From an uncultured Dorea sp. (GTDB lineage: Bacteria > Bacillota > Clostridia > Lachnospirales > Lachnospiraceae), in contig CAJTVY010000080.1 in the NCBI GenBank assembly GCA_910579925.1, forward strand, positions 1 through 7,409: DNA of 7,409 nt, given 5' to 3'. Each line of letters begins with the position of its first letter. Positions within the stretch are counted from its first letter, which is position 1. Shown one piece after another: positions 1 through 4,921 of the stretch. Below the pieces are notes generated by a model. That model did no database searches. It was not told the origin of the DNA and saw nothing but the letters and a program-made list of their open reading frames with translations. The position numbers were made by a program, and so were the translations under genes.

Positions 1-52
1 AAGACGCTAGCCTCTCACGCTGGAATCAGGGGTTCGATTCCCCTTGGAGTCA
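1..52 (+). tRNA. tRNA-Glu (anticodon CTC), 5' part outside the window
   Basis: This is the 3' two thirds of a tRNA. The anticodon stem CTAGC (7-11) pairs with GCTGG (19-23, one G-T wobble) around the loop CTCTCAC. The anticodon CTC (14-16) reads GAG, so the tRNA carries glutamate. The T arm AGGGG / TTCGATT / CCCCT spans 28-44. The 3' acceptor strand TGGAGTC (45-51) is followed by discriminator A52. No CCA is encoded, so it must be added after transcription. The D arm and 5' acceptor strand lie before base 1. A U-tailed hairpin follows ten bases later, so this is the last gene of its transcript. Confidence 0.9.
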
Positions 53-61
53 CTGGAAATT

Positions 62-94
62 CCTCTTGAAGAGTAATCTTTGAGAGGTTTTTTT
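62..94 (+). terminator. Rho-independent terminator after tRNA-Glu
   Basis: CCTCT (62-66) pairs with AGAGG (83-87), and inside it AAGA (69-72) pairs with TCTT (77-80) around a GTAA loop. The two stems are separated by symmetrical TG/TG mismatches. Seven T residues (88-94) follow the stem directly. Confidence 0.85.
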
Positions 95-205
95 AATCTC
101 AGTATTTTCAAAGGGTGCGCCTTGTTTGATATCGTGCGTAACTGGAAGATTGCCTTAACTGTTACGATCGTGCATGAGTTTTGAGATTTCTGCATAATTC
201 TATTA

Positions 206-234
206 TTGTTTTTTTTTTCATTCTGATATATAAT
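206..234 (+). promoter_or_regulatory. Sigma-A promoter of fba
   Basis: TTGTTT (206-211) and a perfect TATAAT (229-234) are 17 bp apart, with a T-rich tract just downstream of the -35 box. Transcription should start near 241, giving a leader of about 70 nt. That leader contains a short hairpin, GGATGC (265-270) with GCATCT (275-280) around CGAA, ahead of the ribosome binding site. Confidence 0.8.
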
Positions 235-310
235 AGAACCTAGTGAAAAATATAACATGCCGATGGATGCCGAAGCATCTGGAAGGGCAGAAGGAATTGG
301 AGGAATTCAT

Positions 311-1174
311 ATGTTAGTATCAGCAAAAGAGATGCTTGAAAAAGCAGTAGCAGGCCACTATGCAGTAGGACAGTTCAACATCAACAACCTTGAGTGGACG
401 AAAGCCATCCTGACCGCTGCAGAGGAGACGAAGTCACCGGTAATCTTAGGTGTATCTGAGGGAGCAGGAAAGTACATGACTGGCTTCAAGACCGTACAGG
501 ACATGGTAGCTGCCATGGTTGAAGAGATGGGAATCACTGTTCCGGTTGCTACACATCTTGACCACGGTTCCTACGATGGATGTAAGAAGTGTATCGAAGC
601 AGGCTTTACATCCATTATGTTTGACGGCTCTAAATATCCAATCGAAGAGAATGTTGCCAAGACCAAAGAACTGATTGAAATCTGCCGTGAGAAGGGAATG
701 TCCCTTGAGGCGGAAGTAGGCTCGATCGGCGGAGAAGAGGACGGCGTTGTCGGACAGGGCGAGTGCGCTGACCCGAACGAGTGTAAGATGATCGCTGACC
801 TTGGCGTGGACATGCTGGCGGCAGGTATCGGTAATATCCATGGCAAATATCCTGAGAACTGGGCGGGCTTAAGCTTTGAGACGCTTGATGCCATCCAGAA
901 GCTGACGGGCGATATGCCTCTGGTTCTTCACGGCGGTACGGGAATCCCGGACGATATGATCAAGAAAGCAATTGACCTTGGCGTAGCCAAGATTAATGTT
1001 AATACAGAGTGCCAGCTTGTATTTGCAGAAGCTACCCGCAAGTATATCGAGGCAGGAAAAGACCTTGAAGGAAAGGGATTTGATCCTCGTAAGCTGCTGA
1101 AGCCTGGTTATGAAGCAATCATCGCAAAGGTGAAAGAGAAGATGGAGTTATTCGGATCTGTTGGCAAAGCGTAA
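311..1174 (+). CDS. fba: Class II fructose-1,6-bisphosphate aldolase
   Basis: A cytosolic zinc-dependent aldolase that interconverts fructose 1,6-bisphosphate with dihydroxyacetone phosphate and glyceraldehyde 3-phosphate in glycolysis and gluconeogenesis. The 287-residue product is a full-length TIM barrel of the shorter class II type. THLDHG (81-86) supplies the presumed catalytic Asp84 and zinc ligand His85. His177 in GIGNIHGKYP and His207 in VLHGGTGIP are the other expected zinc ligands. LEAEVG (132-137) and INVNTE (228-233) are conserved phosphate or metal-site segments. The frame stays open upstream to an ATG at 257, but GGAGG at 299-303 lies 7 nt before the ATG at 311 and the family N-terminus begins there (MLVSAKEM). 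It has its own promoter. No terminator is seen between its stop and the glnN promoter, so transcripts may run to the hairpin at 1240-1273. The family could also cover tagatose-bisphosphate aldolase, but the sequence reads as the usual Fba. Confidence 0.95.
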   Translation: MLVSAKEMLEKAVAGHYAVGQFNINNLEWTKAILTAAEETKSPVILGVSEGAGKYMTGFKTVQDMVAAMVEEMGITVPVATHLDHGSYDGCKKCIEAGFTSIMFDGSKYPIEENVAKTKELIEICREKGMSLEAEVGSIGGEEDGVVGQGECADPNECKMIADLGVDMLAAGIGNIHGKYPENWAGLSFETLDAIQKLTGDMPLVLHGGTGIPDDMIKKAIDLGVAKINVNTECQLVFAEATRKYIEAGKDLEGKGFDPRKLLKPGYEAIIAKVKEKMELFGSVGKA

Positions 1175-1192
1175 TCAGTAAGAAAATTTTAC

Positions 1193-1221
1193 TTGCCTTT
1201 TTCAGCGGATTGAGGTATACT
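1193..1221 (+). promoter_or_regulatory. Sigma-A promoter of glnN
   Basis: TTGCCT (1193-1198) and TATACT (1216-1221) are 17 bp apart, starting 19 bp after the fba stop. The start point should be near 1228, only about 12 nt before the terminator hairpin at 1240-1273. No better promoter is visible between that hairpin and the glnN start. Confidence 0.65.
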
Positions 1222-1239
1222 GACAGGCGTAGAGAGAAC

Positions 1240-1273
1240 AAAGGCGTTCCGACCGGAGGTCGGGCGCTTTTTT
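1240..1273 (+). terminator. Terminator hairpin in the glnN leader (fba terminator and/or glnN attenuator)
   Basis: CCGACC (1249-1254) pairs with GGTCGG (1258-1263) around a GGA loop. The stem continues downward through a T-G wobble and one bulge into GCG (1244-1246) / CGC (1265-1267), then A residues against the T tract. Six T residues (1268-1273) follow. The hairpin lies between a promoter and the glnN start codon, so it probably attenuates glnN as well as ending fba transcripts. Part of its 5' arm can instead form a small hairpin, GAAC-AAAGGC-GTTC (1236-1249). Confidence 0.75.
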
Positions 1274-1333
1274 CTTTGCTACAGTATGGAGCATGAGAAG
1301 TTGATACTTTTTAAGAAAGGAATTGTAAAACAT

Positions 1334-3445
1334 ATGGGTGAGCTGTTGAATGTAGCTGATATTTTCGGGGAAGACGTATTCAATGACAAGGTGATGCAGG
1401 AGCGCCTTCCCAAGAAGATTTATAAAGACTTGAAAAAAACCATCGAGGAAGGTAAGGAACTGGATCTTGCGACGGCAGACGTGATTGCGCATGAGATGAA
1501 GGAGTGGGCGATTGAGAAGGGGGCGACCCATTACACCCACTGGTTCCAGCCTCTTACGGGAGTGACGGCAGAAAAACATGATTCCTTTATCTCTGCGCCA
1601 ATGGAAAATGGCAAAGTATTGATGAGTTTTTCCGGTAAGGAATTGATTAAGGGAGAACCGGATGCCTCCTCGTTTCCATCAGGCGGACTTCGCGCTACAT
1701 TCGAGGCGAGAGGATATACGGCATGGGACTGCACTTCGCCGGCGTTCGTAAGACATGATGCGGCAGGCGCTACACTCTGTATCCCAACGGCATTCTGTTC
1801 TTATACGGGAGAAGCGCTGGATCAGAAGACGCCGCTTCTGCGTTCCATGGAAGCAATCGGCGCCCAGTCCCTGCGCCTGATCCGTCTGTTTGGAAATACA
1901 ACGTCAAAGAAGGTAACTCCGTCTGTCGGACCGGAACAGGAATATTTTCTTGTAGATGCAGAAAAATTTAAACAGAGAAAAGACTTAATCTATACGGGAC
2001 GTACTTTGTTTGGCGCTATGCCTCCTAAGGGACAGGAACTTGACGACCATTACTTTGGAACGATCCGCCAGCGGATTGCCGGATTCATGAAGGATGTCAA
2101 CGAGCAGCTCTGGCGGGTTGGCGTATCTTCGAAAACCCAGCACAACGAGGTTGCGCCTGCGCAGCACGAACTGGCTCCGATTTATGCTAAGGCCAATGTG
2201 GCGGTTGACCACAATCATCTGGTAATGCAGACGTTAAAGAGGGTAGCGTGCCAGCACGGTATGAAGTGTCTGCTTCATGAGAAACCATTTGCAGGGGTAA
2301 ATGGATCCGGTAAGCACAACAACTGGTCTCTTACAACGGACGACGGGAAGAACCTTCTTGATCCGGGCCGGACTCCTCATGAGAATATTCAGTTCCTTCT
2401 GGTACTTACCTGTGTGCTGAAAGCGGTGGATGAGCATGCGGATCTTCTGCGGGAGTCGGCCTCTGATCCGGGAAATGATCACAGGCTTGGCGCTAACGAG
2501 GCGCCTCCTGCAATTATTTCCGTTTTTCTGGGCGAACAGCTTGAGGATGTTTTAGAACAACTGATCAGTACTGGAGAGGCGACCCATAGTCTAAAGGGCG
2601 GAAAGCTGGAGACCGGGGTGCGCACGCTGCCGGATCTTGCGAAAGATGCCACAGACAGGAACCGGACGTCGCCGTTTGCATTTACCGGAAATAAATTTGA
2701 ATTCCGTATGGTGGGATCCCGTGATTCTATTGCAGGACCGAACGTTGTGCTGAATACCATCGTTGCTGAGGCGTTTGCTGAGGCGTGCGATGTGCTGGAG
2801 AGTGCGGAAGACTTTGGCAAAGCGGTTCATGACCTGATCAAGAAATATGCGGTTGAACATTATCGGATCGTTTTCAACGGAAATGGCTATTCGGATGAGT
2901 GGATTGAGGAAGCTGCAAGGCGGGGACTTCCGAATATACGGTCTATGGTAGAGGCGATTCCGGCGCTTACGACTGATAAAACGGTGGAAATGTTCGAGAA
3001 GTTCAAAGTATTTACAAAGACAGAACTTGAATCCCGTGCAGAGATCAAGTACGAGAATTATGCAAAGGCGATTAATATTGAAGCAAGAACCATGATTGAT
3101 ATGGCGAGCAAGCAGTTTATTCCGGCCGTTATCAAGTATACGAAGGAACTTGCCGACACCGTGATTGCAGTAAAAGAAGCCGGGGCGGATGCGACTGTAC
3201 AGGCCGGACTGCTTGGGGAGATCTCGGGGCTGCTTATGAAGACGAAGCAGGCGCTTTCTGAACTGATCCGGCTTACAGAGCAGGCTGCGGCAATGGAAGA
3301 AGGAGAGGAGCAGGCAAGGTTCTATCATTTTGATGTGGTTCCTTCCATGGAGGCTCTTCGTGCGCCGGTTGACAGACTGGAGATGATTGTGGATAAAGAA
3401 GCATGGCCGATGCCGTCTTACGGCGATCTTATGTTTGAAGTGTAG
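1334..3445 (+). CDS. glnN: Type III glutamine synthetase
   Basis: A cytosolic ATP-dependent ligase that forms glutamine from glutamate and ammonia, the entry step of nitrogen assimilation. The product is 703 residues, the size of the large type III (GlnN) enzymes and far longer than the roughly 440-470 residues of type I. Visible type III blocks are GPEQEYFLVD (199-208), NEVAPAQHELAP (271-282), the nucleotide-site block GVNGSGKHNNWS (321-332), RLGANEAPPAI (384-394) and SPFAFTGNKFEFR (446-458). A helix-rich C-terminal region follows. The N-terminal VADIFGEDVFND matches the usual family start. The frame is open from an ATG at 1286, but that codon lies just after the leader terminator with no ribosome binding site. 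AGAAAGGA (1314-1321) precedes the ATG at 1334, although the spacing of about 12 nt is long. No PII or regulator gene is next to it in the window. The leader suggests transcription attenuation. Confidence 0.95.
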   Translation: MGELLNVADIFGEDVFNDKVMQERLPKKIYKDLKKTIEEGKELDLATADVIAHEMKEWAIEKGATHYTHWFQPLTGVTAEKHDSFISAPMENGKVLMSFSGKELIKGEPDASSFPSGGLRATFEARGYTAWDCTSPAFVRHDAAGATLCIPTAFCSYTGEALDQKTPLLRSMEAIGAQSLRLIRLFGNTTSKKVTPSVGPEQEYFLVDAEKFKQRKDLIYTGRTLFGAMPPKGQELDDHYFGTIRQRIAGFMKDVNEQLWRVGVSSKTQHNEVAPAQHELAPIYAKANVAVDHNHLVMQTLKRVACQHGMKCLLHEKPFAGVNGSGKHNNWSLTTDDGKNLLDPGRTPHENIQFLLVLTCVLKAVDEHADLLRESASDPGNDHRLGANEAPPAIISVFLGEQLEDVLEQLISTGEATHSLKGGKLETGVRTLPDLAKDATDRNRTSPFAFTGNKFEFRMVGSRDSIAGPNVVLNTIVAEAFAEACDVLESAEDFGKAVHDLIKKYAVEHYRIVFNGNGYSDEWIEEAARRGLPNIRSMVEAIPALTTDKTVEMFEKFKVFTKTELESRAEIKYENYAKAINIEARTMIDMASKQFIPAVIKYTKELADTVIAVKEAGADATVQAGLLGEISGLLMKTKQALSELIRLTEQAAAMEEGEEQARFYHFDVVPSMEALRAPVDRLEMIVDKEAWPMPSYGDLMFEV

Positions 3446-3451
3446 ATTATT

Positions 3452-3489
3452 AACGGCCCATTCATAGTTCCTATTGACAGCCGTTTTAC
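3452..3489 (+). terminator. Candidate glnN terminator
   Basis: AACGGC (3452-3457) pairs with GCCGTT (3480-3485). Inside the loop TCATAG can pair with CTATTGA, with one bulged T. The 3' arm runs into TTTT. The hairpin starts six bases after the glnN stop. It is imperfect and its U tract is short, so termination may be leaky. Confidence 0.45.
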
Positions 3490-3505
3490 AAATCTATGGT
3501 TTGCC

Positions 3506-3617
3506 TTCATAAGTTACTATTCACAGCCAGATAAAAACTGTCAATCAGCTTCTTACAAGCTGCACTTGACGAATCTGACTGCCATTTTTTATCTACTGTG
3601 AATAGTAACTTTCATAA
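3506..3617. repeat. MITE-like palindromic element with flanking direct repeats
   Basis: A perfect 15-bp inverted repeat, AGTTACTATTCACAG (3512-3526) and its complement CTGTGAATAGTAACT (3596-3610), encloses about 70 bp. A second inverted segment follows inside: AGATAAAAA (3529-3537) with TTTTTATCT (3586-3594). The centre folds again: GTCAA (3540-3544) with TTGAC (3566-3570), and CAGCTT (3546-3551) with AAGCTG (3557-3562). The same TTCATAA appears at both outer edges (3506-3512 and 3611-3617), as a target-site duplication would. There is no coding capacity. This fits a non-autonomous miniature transposable element or a dispersed palindromic repeat; a structured RNA or bidirectional terminator is the alternative. 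Confidence 0.55.
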
Positions 3618-3634
3618 AGATATTAGGAAATTTT

Positions 3635-3691
3635 AAGAACCTTGGACTTGGAATGAACACAAGTATGTGATATTCTAAGTTCAAGGTTTTT
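3635..3691 (+). terminator. Long U-tailed hairpin in the glnN-HAAS gene spacer
   Basis: AACCTTGGACTTGGAAT (3638-3654) pairs with ATTCTAAGTTCAAGGTT (3672-3688) with only two G-T wobbles. AAG (3635-3637) extends the stem against TTT (3689-3691) to about 20 bp. The loop holds a further CACA/TGTG mini-stem (3658-3661 with 3666-3669). It ends in a run of T, so it would work as a rho-independent terminator for transcripts arriving from glnN, but it is unusually long for one. A processed or regulatory RNA structure is possible. Confidence 0.6.
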
Positions 3692-3699
3692 ACGTTGTA

Positions 3700-3705
3700 T
3701 ATAAG
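3700..3705 (+). promoter_or_regulatory. Possible -10 box for the HAAS/DUF1700 gene
   Basis: TATAAG lies just after the long hairpin and about 70 nt before the start codon. No convincing -35 box sits 16-18 bp upstream, so this is a weak assignment. The leader that follows is GC-rich and can fold: GCAGA (3710-3714) with TCTGC (3746-3750), and GGCG (3717-3720) with CGCC (3737-3740). Confidence 0.3.
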
Positions 3706-3773
3706 CGCGGCAGACTGGCGGACCGGGAATGTCTGGCGCCGGATATCTGCGACCGGCTTAGGAGGAGTTTAAG

Positions 3774-4235
3774 ATGACGAAGTATGATTTTTTGGAAAAG
3801 ATGCGGCATGCCCTGGCAAATGACCTGAGCAGTCCGGTGGTACAGGATCATGTTAATTATTATGACGGATATATCAGCGACGAGGTGGGAAAGGGACGAA
3901 GCGAGGCAGCGGTAATCGAGGAACTGGGGGACCCCTGGGCGCTTGCCAGGACGATTATTGAGTCTGTAGAGAATGGGGGCAATACGCAGGAGGAATATAC
4001 ATACGAGCCGAGACGGCAGGAATATGGGAACGGACAGCAGGGCCGGCGGCCGGTTGTTCATGTGTATGGTATTAATTCCTGGTGGAAGAAACTTCTTGTT
4101 ATCCTGGGAGTAGTTGGGATTATTATGCTGGTGGTGGCAGTGATCGGGGGAATCTTTTCGCTTCTTGCGCCAGTCATCGTTCCACTGCTTATTATAGCGT
4201 TTGTGATACGTCTGATCGGAGGACGCCGGCGATGA
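3774..4235 (+). CDS. HAAS/DUF1700-type small membrane protein
   Basis: A 153-residue protein preceded by AGGAGG (3760-3765) at 8 nt spacing. Residues 1-65 are a soluble helical domain with the pattern of the DUF1700/HAAS family: KYDFLEKMRHAL, then NYYDGYISDEVGKGRSEAAVIEELGDPWALA (28-58), the characteristic short N-terminal signalling domain. A polar linker rich in Q, G, E and R (66-98) follows. After WWKK (103-106) come two adjoining hydrophobic segments (about 107-128 and 130-147), ending in a basic tail GGRRR. The N-terminal domain is expected to stay in the cytoplasm. In many Firmicutes such proteins are encoded beside PadR-type repressors; none is seen here. The exact function is unknown and envelope-stress or membrane signalling is only an inference. 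It is monocistronic, bounded by hairpins on both sides. Confidence 0.8.
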   Translation: MTKYDFLEKMRHALANDLSSPVVQDHVNYYDGYISDEVGKGRSEAAVIEELGDPWALARTIIESVENGGNTQEEYTYEPRRQEYGNGQQGRRPVVHVYGINSWWKKLLVILGVVGIIMLVVAVIGGIFSLLAPVIVPLLIIAFVIRLIGGRRR

Positions 4236-4303
4236 CTGGCGTCGGCATGAAAGATCGGATATGAAAAAGTATGAGACAAAGTGAATAAATATCAGAACAA
4301 AGT

Positions 4304-4334
4304 AAAAGAACGATGGGGGAGCCATCGTTCTTTT
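4304..4334 (+). terminator. Rho-independent terminator after the HAAS/DUF1700 gene
   Basis: AAAAGAACGATGG (4304-4316) and CCATCGTTCTTTT (4322-4334) form a perfect 13-bp stem around a GGGAG loop. The A and T ends make it usable in both directions. Confidence 0.9.
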
Positions 4335-4363
4335 GAGGGGAGTATAAATAATTAATAAGGGGT

Positions 4364-4385
4364 TGTAGAAAGTATCCTTTCTACA
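4364..4385. repeat. Perfect 9-bp inverted repeat with TATC loop
   Basis: TGTAGAAAG (4364-4372) and CTTTCTACA (4377-4385) form a perfect hairpin or dyad. No T run follows, so it is not a standard terminator. It stands 150 bp upstream of the Asn-rich gene in an A/T-rich spacer. An operator or an RNA-stabilising hairpin are both possible. The rest of the spacer (4386-4470) is nearly pure A/T with no clear feature. Confidence 0.5.
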
Positions 4386-4471
4386 CATCTTAGTATAGTA
4401 TAGAGTGGATAAAATTGCAAGATAAAATTTCGAAAAAAAGAAAAAAATTAAAAATAATTTTGCAAATTCAT

Positions 4472-4500
4472 ACATAAAACGTTGTACAGAGGACATAATA
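4472..4500 (+). promoter_or_regulatory. Candidate sigma F/G (forespore) promoter of the Asn-rich protein gene
   Basis: ACATA (4472-4476) and CATAATA (4494-4500) are 17 bp apart. The Bacillus sigma G consensus is GHATR and CATNHTA with about 18 bp. The -10 box fits fully and the -35 box fits at four of five positions. No sigma-A pair of comparable quality is seen in this spacer. A start near 4507 would give a leader of about 28 nt. Confidence 0.4.
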
Positions 4501-4534
4501 GCCATGTAACAAAAATGATTTAGGAGGAATTGAC

Positions 4535-4714
4535 ATGGCTAAGAATTATAATTCATCTAACAAGAACGCATCTAACATGAATGCAGGTACTCAGAACACA
4601 AGTAACCAGAATGCAAGCAACAAGAATGCATCTAACAAGAATGCATCTAACAAGAATGCGTCCAACACGACTTCGAAGAACTCTAACAGCACTAACTACA
4701 GTGACAACTACTAG
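4535..4714 (+). CDS. 59-residue Asn-rich pentad-repeat protein, possibly spore-related
   Basis: I do not recognise this as a named family. It is clearly a gene: AGGAGG (4522-4527) lies 7 nt before the ATG, the frame ends cleanly at TAG, and a strong terminator follows. The product has 20 Asn, 12 Ser, 7 Ala, 6 Lys and 5 Thr in 59 residues. It has no Leu, Ile, Val, Phe, Trp, Pro, Cys, His, Glu or Arg, and a single acidic residue. Residues 6-45 are eight tandem pentads of the form NxSNx (one degenerate, NAGTQ). NASNK occurs three times in a row at residues 26-40. Tyr occurs only near the ends (5, 55, 59). There is no signal peptide or membrane segment. The composition suggests a soluble, disordered, basic protein. 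By analogy with gamma-type small acid-soluble spore proteins, which are also small, repeat-built and Asn/Gln-rich, it may be a spore storage or coat component. That is inference supported only by composition and the candidate promoter. Confidence 0.8.
   Translation: MAKNYNSSNKNASNMNAGTQNTSNQNASNKNASNKNASNKNASNTTSKNSNSTNYSDNY
4550..4669 (+). repeat. In-frame 15-bp tandem repeat (8 copies) coding NxSNx pentads
   Basis: Eight 15-bp units each encode one pentad. Units at 4625-4639 and 4640-4654 are identical (AATGCATCTAACAAG). The units on either side differ at a few bases, mostly at synonymous or near-synonymous sites. The array could change copy number by slippage or unequal recombination without shifting the frame. 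Confidence 0.85.
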
Positions 4715-4754
4715 GTACCGTTCATTTTCAGCTGTTTGAGTAAATGAAAGAAAA

Positions 4755-4795
4755 GGTACGCTGCATAAGAAATCGTCTTATGCGGCGTACTTTTT
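4755..4795 (+). terminator. Rho-independent terminator after the Asn-rich protein gene
   Basis: GTACGCTGCATAAGA-type arm (4756-4770) pairs with 4776-4790 over 15 bp with one G-T wobble, around an AATCG loop. TTTTT (4791-4795) follows, preceded by AAAA on the other side. It is a strong terminator. Confidence 0.9.
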
Positions 4796-4853
4796 GTATG
4801 CTTAAAAGTAACTGAACTTTTACCTAAAAGGTGCATGCGGCTGGTTTTCTGTA

Positions 4854-4882
4854 TTGACAACAGATAGCGAAAAAAGTAAGAT
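4854..4882 (+). promoter_or_regulatory. Sigma-A promoter of the methyltransferase-rdgB-phosphoesterase operon
   Basis: A perfect TTGACA (4854-4859) and TAAGAT (4877-4882) are 17 bp apart. The predicted start near 4889 falls next to the in-frame ATG at 4892, which would leave that codon without a ribosome binding site. This supports translation from the ATG at 4922. Confidence 0.75.
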
Positions 4883-4921
4883 GGAGAAGTAATGTATAAG
4901 AGTAGAGGTTGGAGAGGTTTT

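Noticed and set aside
7..258. An 83-codon minus-strand frame overlapping the tRNA-Glu gene and fba promoter
   Set aside because: It overlaps a tRNA and a terminator and has no recognisable product.
257..310. Upstream ATG in frame with fba
   Set aside because: The GGAGG site and the family N-terminus both place the start at 311; the extra 18 residues look like translated leader.
1286..1333. Upstream ATG in frame with glnN
   Set aside because: It has no ribosome binding site, lies directly after the terminator U tract and would add residues not typical of the family.
2591..3328. A 245-codon open frame on the minus strand inside glnN
   Set aside because: It is a reverse-strand shadow of a strongly conserved gene, with composition typical of antisense reading.
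3474..3479. TTGACA as the -35 box of a small RNA promoter
   Set aside because: No acceptable -10 box lies 16-18 bp downstream, and the motif sits inside the candidate glnN terminator hairpin.
3690..4505. A 271-codon open frame on the minus strand covering the HAAS gene
   Set aside because: It runs through the perfect terminator hairpin, has no family resemblance and overlaps a well-supported + strand gene with a perfect ribosome binding site.
4550..4669. CRISPR-like regular repeat
   Set aside because: The 15-bp units are directly adjacent without spacers and encode a repeating peptide in frame.
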